Of a stretch of 64,000 bases of DNA, positions 33,991-44,954 are shown in pieces (within the stretch, counting starts at the first letter, position 1; every line of letters begins with the position of its first letter). The notes beneath the pieces were generated by a model. That model worked only from the letters and a program-made list of their open reading frames with translations, was not told the origin of the DNA and did no database searches. The DNA is taken from positions 54,686,638 to 54,750,637 of the forward strand of contig CM060177.1 in assembly GCA_030549775.1 (NCBI GenBank), given 5' to 3'. The DNA is from Tamarix chinensis (Eukaryota > Streptophyta > Magnoliopsida > Caryophyllales > Tamaricaceae). The position numbers and the translations under genes are program-made.

Positions 33991-34544
33991 TCCGACAGAT
34001 CTATGATCGAATGAGAGCAGCTTAGAGCAGACAAAAGAGTTATGCTGATAAGAGGCATAGGGATTGAGATTTTGAGCTAGGAGACAAGGTGTTGTTGAGG
34101 GTTTCGCCTACTAAAGAGGTGCAAACGTTTGGTAGGAAGGGAAAGTTGAGCCCTAGGTATATGGGTCACTATGAGATACTGGAGCGAGTGGGTGAAGTTT
34201 CTTACCGATTGGCTCTTCCTCCAGAGTTGGCACGAGTGTATAACGTGTTCCACATTTCCCAACTACAAAAGTATGTTGCTGATCCATCGCATGTAATCCA
34301 GCCATATGGGATTGAATTGGATGATTCGTTGACCTATGAGGAGCGACAGGTGTGGATTCTCAACACTAGGCTACGGAAGATTCACACAAGTGAGGTTCCT
34401 CTTGTTAAGATGTTATGGAGTCGGCACAGAACCGAGGAAGCTACTTGGGAGACCAAGAAAGATATACTAGAAGCATTTCCAGAACTTTTACCGCAAGTTA
34501 AATCATTCCTTTCAAGATTGTTCTTAAGGGGGTATTTGATTTAA
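33991..34544 (+). pseudogene. integrase tail and chromodomain-like end of pol, element G
   Basis: Stops near 34024 and 34066 interrupt AQSRQKSYADKR-type text. The open frame 34089-34544 reads KLSPRYMGHYEILERVGEVS, YNVFHISQLQKYVADPSHVI, YEERQVWILNTRLRKI, VPLVKMLWSRH and EEATWETKKDILEAFPELL. The WXXX..EEATWE..D pattern is the chromodomain-like end of Tekay-type chromoviruses, thought to guide insertion to heterochromatin. The frame is continuous for 151 codons. Confidence 0.85.
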
Positions 34545-34649
34545 GTATAGTTACTAATGTGTTATTCCTAGATGTTTATAATGTCCTAGCCTTAACCCTA
34601 GGGAACTATAGGAGACTTCGGGGATGATATCTATTTTTTAAGGGGGTAG
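34545..34649 (+). promoter_or_regulatory. 3' untranslated end and polypurine tract of element G
   Basis: Short non-coding stretch ending in AAGGGGGTAG (34640-34649) directly before the 3' LTR. Such a tract primes plus-strand DNA synthesis in LTR retrotransposons. Confidence 0.75.
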
Positions 34650-35534
34650 TAAAGAAATGCCCCAAAAATATTCATGTTAAAAAGTGTAATTAAATAAGGA
34701 TTTATTAGGGAATTAATTTAATTATTTTTTTTATTGGAATAAGAAGAAATTATTTAAGGTAAATTAAGACGAAATGTACAAATATTTTTATAAGGAAAAA
34801 TTTGGGTATTTTACTAACTAAAAAGGAATTTAGGAAAAATATTTTAGAAACCCTAAATTACCCTAAAAAGAAAATTTAATATTATTTTATTTAAAATATT
34901 TTTACTTTAAATACCCTAAACATTCTAATTAATTTAGTTAACCACACCTAATTAAATTTTTCTTTTTCCCTTTTTCCTTCTTCCTTTCTCTTTATTTTCT
35001 TACGTTTTCTTTTCTTTTCTTTCTTTTTCCTTTATCTCTTCTTTTTCTTTCTTCTCTTCCGTGGCCCATCCTCTCATTTCTTTTCTTTTCTTCCTTCGAC
35101 AGCCAGAGCGCTACATATTGCATCTTTTCCCTTGAAACGCCATGTTCCATTTAAAATTTTTATAACCAACGCCGACAAGCCCATTTCTCCCTTCTTTTTC
35201 CTTTCTTTCTTATTCCCCCAGTTGGCCGGTTCACCTCCTTCTTCCTCCTTCCTCTTCCACTATCGACCTGTAGCTCCGCCACCTCCGAAAATGGCGCTGC
35301 CGGCTACGCTTGACATGACCGGCCATTTCTCCTTTTATCCTCTTCCCCTTGAATCACGGTACAACCTAACCTAACCCAATTCCCATTTCTTTCGCGCAAA
35401 ACCCTTCTTTTCCTATGCAAAAGGCTAATCACGATTTGAATTTGGGCCGACCAATAAACGCTGCCAGCTACCCCCTACCCTACCTACATTACCTTCCCGC
35501 CGACCCTCAGAACCCTACTTTCCCCTTAAAACTC

Positions 35535-35542
35535 TATAAATA
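35535..35542 (+). promoter_or_regulatory. TATA box of the G 3' LTR
   Basis: TATAAATA followed by CCCCCTTATTGAGTG, aligned with 26191 in the 5' LTR. From this copy transcription would run out into flanking DNA. Confidence 0.65.
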
Positions 35543-36209
35543 CCCCCTTATTGAGTGATCTTGAAACTTTTTCCCCTAAACCCTAAGAACCTACCCTGTG
35601 CACCATCACAACTTGAGACGCCATTTCCTACACTGTCAGCCAACTACGCCGCCAACTCTACCTACCTAAGTCTTCTCTGCACTGCTCTTTAACTAACTAA
35701 ACAACCCATCTCCCTCGATTCTTCTTGCACGAGCCACCACAACAATGCAAAGATCCTTGCTCAACCGACCAAAATTTTACACCTACCGCCCTTCGCACCA
35801 CCGTTCCGCCACCACATCTACTGCTATAACTGCCTCCTACACCACCAAAAAACTGCTACCAATCTTCCTCCACCTGGCCATACACTTCTTTTCTCCTATC
35901 TCCTTCTCCTCCTTTCTTTTTCTCTTTCTCTACATTTTGGCCACCACCTCTATCACCGTGCACCACTGCCACTTGCTGCGCCACCACCCTCACTTTACTC
36001 CTCTCAGTCTATACTACCACCAACACCTCAGGCACCACCTTAATTCTCCAACACTTCTCCTCAAACCAAAAATTTTTCCATTTCTTTCCTCTTTTCCAGC
36101 CACTGCCGGTGGCATCCATCTCCGCCGACCCAAGGTGAAACCCTAGACCCTCTCAGCCCTTCTCCCCTATTTATTTAAGCTTATTCTATTTTATTCCAAT
36201 TTTAACCTT

Positions 36210-36760
36210 TATTTGATTATTATTATTATTATTATTATTATTATTTTGTTAAATATTAATGTTATTAGTTTTTAGCAGGTTCGACAGTGTATATGAATTA
36301 TTTGGGTTATTAGTTTTGAATTATTAATATTATTAGTATTATTATAAGTTTTATTATCATTATTTTTGTTGTTGTTGTTGTTATTGTTATTATTATTCTT
36401 CTTCTTAATATTAATATTAGTTATTTAGAGGGCCAAAGCCCTATTTTATATAAATAATTTGATTACTATTATTTCAATTATTATTATTATTATTATTATT
36501 ACTATTATTAGTAATATTGTTATTATTATCATTATTTTTAAAAATATTATTATAAGTAATATGTGTTAATATTATTAGTATTATTACTAATGGTACTTTT
36601 ACTATTTTAGGCTAGAGTTGAAAACCCTGCCTTATATTACTTTTGGTTTAAGTCATTTCATTATTACTAATACTACTACTACTACTACTACTAGTATTAT
36701 TGTTATTATTATTACAATTTGATAATTCGATTATTATTTCACTACTATTTTTAGTAGTAG
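36210..36760. repeat. trinucleotide microsatellites of the G 3' LTR
   Basis: ATT/TTA tracts (36217-36246, 36480-36510), GTT (36369-36382), CTT (36398-36407) and ACT (36671-36693). The ACT tract is less than half the length of its partner at 27335-27381. Confidence 0.95.
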
Positions 36761-37314
36761 TTTTATTAATAATGTCTTAATGATATTATTAGTATTATTT
36801 TGGGTGGAGGGTAGAAGCCCTTATACCAACATCCATTTTGAATAATATTAATATTTTTATTAGCATTTTTGGTATTATTTCATGTAGTTTTTATTGGTAT
36901 AGTTTTTTTTTTAAAAAAACCTAGTCTTAGGATAAGTTAGTAAATAATAGTATTTTTATTAGGAGGAAACCTAACTCTAGTTTTCCCTCGTATAGGTGAG
37001 ACTAGTCAAAGCCCTAAAGAGGTATAGGAGCATGTTCCAAGACTGATGACGTTTTAAGTAAGGAGTAACTAAGGCCATTTGGGTATTATGTGTTTTATAT
37101 GCCATGCATGCCATTTGATATTAAATTATAATGTATTTTTTGGGTAACTGTATAACTGCCATATATGCAACATAATATGGAATTGAGGTAAGATTGTGCA
37201 TTGAATTGTGGCATATGTATTATGTGTATGGGTTGTGTTATTATTGCGGTATGGTGTGGCCCATAAGACATGTATGATAGGTTTGGTAATATGATGTTGG
37301 GGAGTGTAATAATG

Positions 37315-37470
37315 TGGAGTTAGTGTTTGCATGGATTTAAGGTTTGCATGGAGTCCGGGTTTACGTGGGAGTTAGGGTTTGCATAGAGTTAGGGTTGCAT
37401 GGAGTTAGGGTTTGCATGGGAGTTAGGTTTGCAAGGAGTTAGGGTTTGTATGGGAATTTAGGGTTTCACG
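37315..37470 (+). repeat. minisatellite, GAGTTAGGGTTTGCATGG units (3' LTR)
   Basis: About six imperfect units, fewer than at 28006-28215. Confidence 0.85.
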
Positions 37471-37764
37471 GGTGAGCATAAGATTTTGCATGAAAAAGTC
37501 CACACGTTTGCATGGGGGACATAAATTGTGCAAAGAGAAAGTTTTTACGTATGGAAGTTAATATGGGGTGTAAGGAAGGTATTAGAAGTGTCATATGGTG
37601 TTTTGAAAAGATAGGGTGGAAAACAATACGTGGTATATTATAAGGGCATGGAGGAGACTGAGTTAGGGTTTGTCATGGTTAACTATGGTTTTTGGTGGTT
37701 TACTAGGGTTTGGAGGATGAGAATAGTAGAAGTCAGTCATGCATGTCTAGGTGAAAGCTCCTGA

Positions 37765-38260
37765 AGAAAATACTTAAGACATTAATCATTTAGAGTAAAA
37801 GATTATTGAGCCGAGTCCAGCTGATCCACCATTTAGAATAGTGGTTAGGATTTTTACTTTATGCATGACCGATCCACCGGTTAAAATAGTGGTTAAGGTT
37901 TTCACTCTACGCACGACAGTCCTACCGGTTATAATAGTGGTTAGGACAGGGTGTCCTTTGCATGACTGGCCCACCGGTTATAATAATGGGGAATCTCAAA
38001 CTCAATAAACACAAACCAGAGTTTTGCTAAGGCACCTAAAAGATTTTAGTTACTTACTGTGGAACAATATACGAGCAGGAACTAAACTGATCCACTGGTA
38101 AGGAATAGTCATTAGGGTTTTACCCTATGCGTGACCGATCCACCAGCTATAATAGTGGTTAGGGTTTTACCTTATGCGTGGCCGATCCACCAGTTATAAT
38201 AGTGGTTAGGGCATGATTCCCTATATGTGACCGAGCTAATGGTTATAATAGTAGGAGGTA
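37765..38260 (+). repeat. CCGATCCACCGG tandem array with hairpins (G 3' LTR)
   Basis: Counterpart of 28517-29000. Hairpins at 37943-37957 (AGGACA/TGTCCT) and 38113-38127 (TAGGG/CCCTA). The one near 38208-38223 (GGGCATGATTCCC) has one arm mismatch. Confidence 0.8.
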
Positions 38261-38430
38261 ACTGTACTCACATGGATTTGATAAAAAGTATGGTATGAAA
38301 GGAATATCGAAAAGAGATTATAAGTTACTATTTTGGTCTAATTGGACCTTTTTGTGTGGGCTTGAACGTTTATAAGATGTATATTATCCTGCATGACTTT
38401 ATATATTATATGTGTGGGTTTGAACGTGTG

Positions 38431-38622
38431 TAAGTTGAATATTATCCTGCATGATTTTATATACTTGTGTGTTGGCCTTAGTGCTTGGTTACCTTACTCA
38501 GTACGTAGCATACTGATCACCCTTTATAAGTTGAATATTATCCTGCATGATTTTATATATTTGTGTGTTGGCCTTAGTGCTTGGTTACCTTACTCAGTAC
38601 GTAGCATACTGATCACCCTTTA
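38431..38622 (+). repeat. 96-bp tandem duplication private to the G 3' LTR
   Basis: TAAGTTGAATATTATCCTGC starts at 38431 and again at 38527, with both copies running to GATCACCCTTTA. They differ by about one base. The 5' LTR has a single copy (near 29175-29275), so the duplication is younger than the insertion. Confidence 0.9.
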
Positions 38623-39108
38623 TATGAGTGTTGCTTATTCCCACGAGTAGAAGGCTCGTCTAACGTGTTGCAATTAGGAGACATGTTCTTTGATGCCATT
38701 GATGTCCACGACACGTCAGGCAAGGGCAAGTGTTGATTTGGGCCGGATCAAGTCTTTGGAGTAGCGTGGTCGGTTTTTCCTTAATGGGATTATTATTTCT
38801 TTTTCTCTTTTCTCTATGTTGTGATCTCCAGAAACAATTTCAACGTCATGGACATCTTTCTACTTTAAGAAATTTCTCTCATATTGCGATCATATAATAA
38901 TTTATGCATACTCTGATGATTGTTTTGCAAACCTTAATTTATGTATTAATATGTGTTGATGGTAATGTTTTTCTTAGCCTTAGCAATTGGTACCGGAACA
39001 GTAGGAGTGAACCGGTTTGGTATGAAGTGTGTCGGTAGCATCCCTAGAATTTTGGGTTTTAAATTTAAAGCTTTTGTGTAAAAAAAAAGTAAATTTTGGG
39101 GTGTTACA

Positions 39109-39750
39109 ATCGCAGTGAATAAATTACCAAGATTTATGAATCGATTGACTGATCTATCATTTAAGTAAAGTTTTTGTTTGACACAAGAGATTGAATGGTT
39201 TAACAAAACTAATTGACTAGTTTGTGTGGTTGAGTAATTTTTGAAGCTTATTTTTCTAGAAATTTTTTTCACATTGAAATGGAACTTGGATTGTATAACT
39301 TTGAGTTGTTCCTAACTAATCCTTAATCCTTTTGATCATTTATGCATCTTTAATTTCTATCTCAAACTGATTTAAAGGCTTAATTTTGATAGAAGAGAGG
39401 GAGGATGACCTTAATGTTTATCTTGATCTTCCTCTCTCCTCTTTATAACTCTGAAATGTATGTTTCAATTCAACACTATTACTACATGATTTGGTGATAT
39501 TCTTTCAATGCCAATACACCATTTCCATTCTTGTTTTTGATCTTTTTAGGATGAAATAGACTTATGTTCTCCAAAAAATTACGATTTGAACTATGAATTG
39601 GAAATCAACCTATTGTTGATCAATTTATCCATTCAGCTTGGTGACCTTTGACAGGGTGTTAATGCACAATATAGTAGTGTGTTGGCTCGAGTAAGTTTAG
39701 GAAGAGTTTTAAAGTTGGAATTGTGAGTTATTTGATAAACAAGGGGCCCT
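39109..39750. other. unassigned host sequence right of element G
   Basis: Should continue the sequence cut at 25272 (LTR remnant of a minus-strand gypsy). No gene seen. A minus-strand open frame at 38946-39272 crosses the LTR edge and is not considered real. Confidence 0.4.
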
Positions 39751-40191
39751 TATCTGTTACTAACATAGGCCGTGTTTATTTATAGAAAAATTTGGGCAAG
39801 TTTTCTAAAAAAAGGATAAGAGTAAGAAAATAAATATAGGGGACCTATATTTCCTAAACACTAATTGTTTTTTCCCTTTATGAAACATGTTATTTTTTCC
39901 CAGTAGTGGTTTTTTTTGGTACAAAAGAGATATGAGAGAAACTCTTGCCCTCAAGTCATGTGATCTAATTTCTTATTCTTCTTGACAATGTTTGCCATTG
40001 TTAGAGAATTACTGATTTGCGTAATCAATTGATTGAATTTTTTAATCACTATGTTATTACACAAGTGAATGAATTAAGATCTCTATTTTTCCTAAATTGA
40101 TCTATTTTATGTTTGAGTTGTTAAATGTTTATTATTTTGTAAAATCTAAAGTTAGTTTTTGATCATTTCAATTCCTCATTATTCCATAACA
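39751..40191 (+). repeat. 5' LTR of the copia relic
   Basis: Starts near TGTTACTAACATAGGCC and ends CCATAACA directly before the primer site. A GAAAATAAATATAGGGG block and TATTTCCTAAACA match the 3' LTR at about 46755-46800. The left edge is uncertain by tens of bases. Confidence 0.7.
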
Positions 40192-40192
40192 A

Positions 40193-40212
40193 TTTGGTAT
40201 TAGAATAATGGA
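40193..40212 (+). promoter_or_regulatory. primer binding site of the copia relic
   Basis: TTTGGTATTAGAATAATGG two bases after the LTR end. It matches the initiator-Met tRNA primer site TTGGTATCAGAGC with C-to-T and G-to-A changes. Confidence 0.8.
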
Positions 40213-40975
40213 TGTTGGAGAGATCTAGTAGTCGGGATGGGTTTAAGATTCGATATTGAGAATTTTAATTAGTTTGTTCATTTTGTATTATGAAAATTGA
40301 GGATGTAGGTGATTCTAAATAAGCGAAGGTTGGAAAAAGCATTATTTGATCATTTAAATAATCCAAATTTGATGACATATTAGAGATCTAAGGAGATAGA
40401 ACTAAAATCCCTATTTACCATACAACTATGACTGATGAATGAGGTTTTGATAGGAAGTGGAAATGGAATCTATGATAGCTACCTTGTGGTTGAAGCTTGA
40501 GTCATTATATATATATAAAAACCCATAATAAGTTAACTACTATTGAATAGTTATTATGACCTGAAATTATGTGAGAGTGAATCTTTAAATGTTTATTAGG
40601 ATTAGTTTGATTTTATTATGGTGTATATGCATAATATAGAAGTCAAACATGATGATGAAAATTTGGCTATTATGCTTTTATGTTTATTACTTCCTAGTTT
40701 TAAGTATTTTTAGGAGACAATTTTGTATGGAAAAGATAATTTAGTCTTTGATGATATAAAATCCTTCCTAATGGAATGAGTGTTGGTTGATAGTCAGTTA
40801 ATTAGCACTTGTACATCTGGGACTCAGAAAGTGAGGGTCTTGTAGCAAGGGGAAGAATTAAGAGTAGGGGTTTAGTGACCATAAGAAGTATATAGCTATA
40901 TTAAAGGTGTAGAAGAATGTGACATGCTATGGTTGTCACAAAAGGGGTGTGATGGGTAGTTTTTTCCTAATAACA
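40209..40975 (+). pseudogene. copia gag and zinc knuckle
   Basis: Starts at ATG 40209. Recognisable pieces: FDIENFN..., LNKRRLEKALFDHLN, LWLKLESLYI (about 40480-40515), and the LL..LP-SY...LLYGKD region (about 40670-40780). The knuckle at 40925-40955 reads CYGCHKRGVM. Its first two Cys are kept and the rest is decayed. Stops and frameshifts throughout. Confidence 0.75.
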
Positions 40976-42400
40976 AGCCCAATGCTTTGCTTAGTGAGTC
41001 ATCTTATACGAAGGATAATGTTATTCTAGTCAGCAATGACAATGATGGATATGTGTTAATGACCACTAATTGATAGATAAAGATTAGCAATAGATAGATC
41101 CCAATCAAAGCTAGTTTCTAAACTTTGAGGTGACTGAGGATGGAGTTATCTTGATAGATAACTATATCTCTTGTAAAGTTATTGGGATTAGGATAGTGAA
41201 GGTGAGAATTCATGATAGGGTGGTCAAGATACTTTGTAATGTGAGACATATCCCTTAGTTAACCAAGAACCTCAACTCTTTGAGTTCCTTAGATTGTAAT
41301 GGGTGTAGGTATGTTATTAGGGATGGTATCATGAGAGTTGTAGATGAAGATTTTATCGCAATAAAGGGCAAGTTGGTCGGGAAACTATATGAGTTGATGA
41401 GTTTGACTATTTTGGGGACATCTATTGTGGCCTCGTCAAGGTTCAAAAACTCATATGTAATGAGACATTAACATATGAGATTGAGACACATGAGTATTAC
41501 ATGACTTATTAAGCCCTCTAAGAGGAGGTTGTTAGATGGACAAAATACAAGTACTATGGACTTTTATGAGAATTATGTGTTTGGAAAGTATAAGCGAGTT
41601 AATTTTTTCAGAAGGAAGGAAATTACGTGATCACCTCTTGAGTATATCCATTTAGATTTATAGGGTCAAGTGTGAGTGGTTTCCAAAGGTAATTCATGGT
41701 ACTTGCTTACATTTACTGATGAATTCTTTAAAAAGGTGTGAGTATATTTATTAATATATAAGAATGATGTGTTTGGGGTTTTAAAATGTTGAAAGACCTT
41801 GCTAAAGAAGCAAACTTGGAAGCAAGTTACATATGTGAGCACATATATTAGTTTTTTATTTGTTGAGTAGAGTTTTAATGAGTTTTTCTAAGACCATGGG
41901 ATAGGGTTACACAATTCTTATGTAAGGAGGTAACAGTAGAATGGAGTTGCTTAGTAGATGAATAGAACCTTATTTGAGAAGGCTCATTATATATTATGAT
42001 AGGGAGGAGTAGGCAGACTTTTAGGATGAGGCAATTTACATAGTAGCATATTCAACGAACTAGTCACTAAATTGGCCCATTGATTTGAAGAAACATTAGG
42101 ATTTATGGTCTTATAAGCTAGCTAATTGCTCTAATTTGCATGTCTTTGGTTACGTTATTTATGCTTATGTGAATGAAAATAAACATGATCATATAGCTAA
42201 GAAGTGTATCATTCTTAGCTTTACCTCTAGAGTAAAGGAGTATATATTATTGGATCTTGCTTCTTCTTAGCTCTCAACAAGAAGAGATGTTACATTTAAT
42301 GAGTTTCTGTTCCTCCAAAAGACTAAGTCTTATGATGGAGCATCTATGAAGCTAAAATAAGATAGTGCTTCGAGCTAGATGGAGGTTGACATTGAGGATG
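40976..42400 (+). pseudogene. copia protease and integrase
   Basis: The protease/pre-integrase region (41040-41470) is degraded. An open frame 41280-41471 gives SLDCNGCRYVIRDGIMRV, IAIKGKLVGKLYELM. Integrase core: EYIHLDL (about 41639-41660), WYLLTFTDEF, YKNDVFGVL, a QNGVA-M-NRTLFEKAHYIL block (about 41940-42000), and the later domain with CLWLRYLCLC, KGVYIIG and RRDVTFNEF (about 42285-42306). Order and words fit plant Ty1/copia. Confidence 0.75.
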
Positions 42401-43381
42401 AGTTAGATAATGGTGAAACTTTTTATACACCCATTGTTTTTTATGTTAAAGGATCTAAGTACTAGGTGGAGCAAATGTGATTTGCTTGAGGAAGAGCATA
42501 GAGGATTTTTAACCCTTTGGTCAAGTATGGTTTTTAATAAATGGTTGGCTACACATTATCTACTATGGAGACTATTGTGCATGTGCATGATCCAACATTA
42601 TTATCAAAGGCTATTGAGAGTTATAATTCTACTAATTGGTGTGCTTCTATGGTAGAGGGGATGTAGCCCTTATTGAAGTTTAGAAATAGGAACTTGTAAA
42701 GGCTCCAAAGAAGAAGAGGATATTTTATTAAATGTTGTTACATAAGTTTAAAAAGGGAGTTCAAAGGGTCAAGAGACCAAACCATAGGGCTCATTTTATT
42801 ACATGTAGATTTAATCATATTCTAGGCATGGACTATAATGAGGCATTTTTCCTCTAGTTAAGCATACTTTTATTTGTACTTTGCTTGCACTTGTGGATAT
42901 GAATGATCTAGAATTAGAGAATTTGGATGTTAAAACTTCATTTTTGCATTGTGAGCTTGAGGAAGAGATATACATGTAATAATGCGATGGGTTTTTGTTC
43001 AAGGAATACATGATCATATGTGCCAATTAAAGAGCTTACTTTATGCTTTGAAGTAGTCTCTTAGTGGTACAATTTATTTGATCAGTTTATACTTAAGCAT
43101 AGTTTTTCCAGGAGTGAGTATCGTGGGTGTTTGTGCTCTAAGGGGATGGATTATGTCTTTCTAGTGTATCTTTTTCTATATATTGGTGCCATTCTTATGG
43201 CACTGAGAGATATGTTTGATTTTGACAAAGTGAAGATGATGTTGAAGAGTGAGTTTGAGATGAAGGATCTTAGAGCTACAAAGAGGATGCTTGGCACCGA
43301 ATCTTTTTTACTTATCAAAAGAGTCCTATGTGAATAGGTGCTAGAAAGATTTCATATGATAGATGCCAATATGGTGAGCAC
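42401..43381 (+). pseudogene. copia reverse transcriptase (5' part)
   Basis: FNHILGMDYNEAFF (about 42812-42850), LENLDVKTSFLHCELEEEIY (about 42917-42975), LYALK-SLSGT (about 43040), SEYRGCLCSKGMDYVFLVYL (43112-43170), then LFLYIGAILMALRDMFDFDK, SEFEMKDLRATKRMLGTE (43250-43305). The catalytic Y-V-D-D box reads Y-I-G-A, so both Asp are lost. It ends at ANMVS-T where the Athila-type insertion begins. Confidence 0.8.
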
Positions 43382-44931
43382 TGATATATGAGATTTATAT
43401 GTTATTTTGCTAAGTAAAAATGTCATTTATTCCTCATTATTTTTATAACATTTAATCTTTTCTCGAGCTTTTCTCTTTTGGATAGATTTTGCAGGAAAAG
43501 ATAAAAATGAAGAAATTCAAAGGAGAAATCAATGGAAAGAGAAAAGGAAGCAAAGAACACATCAAGAGATATGGAATCAATGGAAGAAAAGACTAGAAAT
43601 GAAGAATATATATCAAAGGGAAGATTGTGTTGAAATTTCATGAAGAAATAATGAAGAAACAAGAAACGGCCCCCCCGTGTTTATGAAACACGGACCGTGT
43701 TTTTTTATCAGCACACAAATTTCAGCACTTAAAAATCAGCATTTGGCAGATTTCAGCACTTAAAAATACGGGGGTCCCGTGTTTCCTAAACACGGACCGT
43801 GTTTTTCTCAAATTCTGTAACCGTTCGCGCAACGTTTCCCCGATATATTTCTAAAGTTTGAACATTCGGAAAGGGGGTTCGGGGGAGTTCGAGAATGGGA
43901 TTTTCTCTTTCTCTCTATACTCTCTAGATACCACATGTAATTTGTAATTCCAATTCTCTTTCTCTCCATTGTATTCAATTGAACAATCAACAATCTGCAA
44001 TTCAATTCGATAAGTTCTTCTCCATTCCTCTTTTAATTGCAAGTTTTGATTTTTGATTGAATGCAATTCAATTCTCTTTGTTGTATGATTATTTTTCTTG
44101 TGTTTGGTGTTTCATTGTTAATTTATTTATAAGCATTGATGTTAATGATAGATTATTGCATTTAATTATGTGTTATTGCAATTATGTAGATAGTATAAGG
44201 TAGGAGGATTTGATGACGGAATTAGGGTTTGGATTTTGAATTCATGATTCTAGATGGAATTTATTGGATTGATGGACGGAATTGAATGATCTCGCATCAT
44301 AGATTAAGAATTTAAACTAATTAGACTGATCACCTATCTAGTTTAGATCTTAATCTACGCTAAGATAACGAAATTAACACGTAATTGTTAATTAACGTTT
44401 TCAAAGTAGCAAAAGATTAATTATTAATCTTGTCCATTATTCATATGATTGCATGATCCGAGCTTATGTGATTATGGTCGTAGTTGACTGCTTTCCATTT
44501 GTAATGCTGCCATTAATTGAATCTAGTGTTCTTAACCTAGGTTATTAATTGGTTAGATGATAAATTGAGAGCTTATTCAATTTATTAGAATTGAGAGAAA
44601 GCAAAGAGATGAATTAATATGAGTTTCTATAGGTCAACGTTAAATCATTTAGAATCATTCTTTTCTCTATGATTATTTGATATCCTAATTCCATAATCAA
44701 TACCTTCCTATCCTTATTCATTAATTAGTGAGTACAATGTTTTATTATTTATCCATACTTTAGATATTGATGATAGAATTATATGTTATTGCATGACTGG
44801 GGTTTTAACATCGATTACAGAATTATTGATTATATTCCATTCCTTGTGGGTTCGACTCCTTCTTGCATATACTACGTATTTGGAAATTAGGATTTATTTA
44901 TTAAATTTGTTGTGCATACGACAGTGCATCA
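43382..44931 (+). repeat. Athila-type 5' LTR
   Basis: Starts TGATATATGAG and ends CAGTGCATCA, five bases before the primer site. It contains two hairpins of the same ACACGG sequence (43675-43693 and 43776-43795) separated by a duplicated TTTCAGCACTTAAAAAT. The text TTGTGGGTTCGACTCC near 44845 and the end GTGCATCAAATTTTGGCGCC are typical of Athila/Tat elements. Confidence 0.75.
43673..43806 (+). repeat. paired ACACGG hairpins in the Athila-type LTR
   Basis: CCGTGTTT-AT-GAAACACGG and CCGTGTTT-CCT-AAACACGG, each followed by ACCGTGTTTTT. Between them TTTCAGCACTTAAAAAT occurs twice. Confidence 0.9.
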
Positions 44932-44936
44932 AATTT

Positions 44937-44954
44937 TGGCGCCGTTGCCGGAAT
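44937..44954 (+). promoter_or_regulatory. TGGCGCC-type primer binding site
   Basis: TGGCGCCGTTGCCGGAATGG. This is the Athila-type site, complementary to a tRNA other than initiator Met (usually given as tRNA-Asp). It is nearly unmutated over 16 bases. Confidence 0.85.

Larger units (their letters stand above)
25273..39108 (+). mobile_element. Ty3/gypsy chromovirus G (Tekay/Del-like), 13.8 kb with giant LTRs
   Basis: LTR 25273-29755, primer site, gag, zinc knuckle, retropepsin, RT, RNase H, integrase, chromodomain-like tail, polypurine tract, LTR 34650-39108. Target duplication ATCAC (25268-25272) and ATCGC (39109-39113), one transition apart. It is the only element here with every part still recognisable in order. 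All genes carry stops or frameshifts, so it is not autonomous. Gag and integrase wording matches Tekay/Del chromoviruses. LTRs near 4.5 kb are much longer than in most plant Ty3/gypsy elements. Confidence 0.9.
34650..39108 (+). repeat. 3' LTR of element G (4.46 kb)
   Basis: Starts TAAAGAAATGCCCC and ends GGGGTGTTACA. It matches 25273-29755 part by part, with many point changes, shorter microsatellites and minisatellite, and a private 96-bp duplication (38431-38622). The frame at 35745-36146 is the translated pyrimidine block and is not considered a gene. Confidence 0.9.

Noticed and set aside
25273..39108. Element G as an active retrotransposon
   Set aside because: Many stops, frameshifts, lost zinc-knuckle and integrase Cys, and visibly diverged LTRs. 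It is not autonomous.
39109..39750. Proof of continuity with 25126-25272 as one LTR
   Set aside because: Plausible from the ATCAC/ATCGC duplication, but I could not match the right-hand part to any known LTR in the window.
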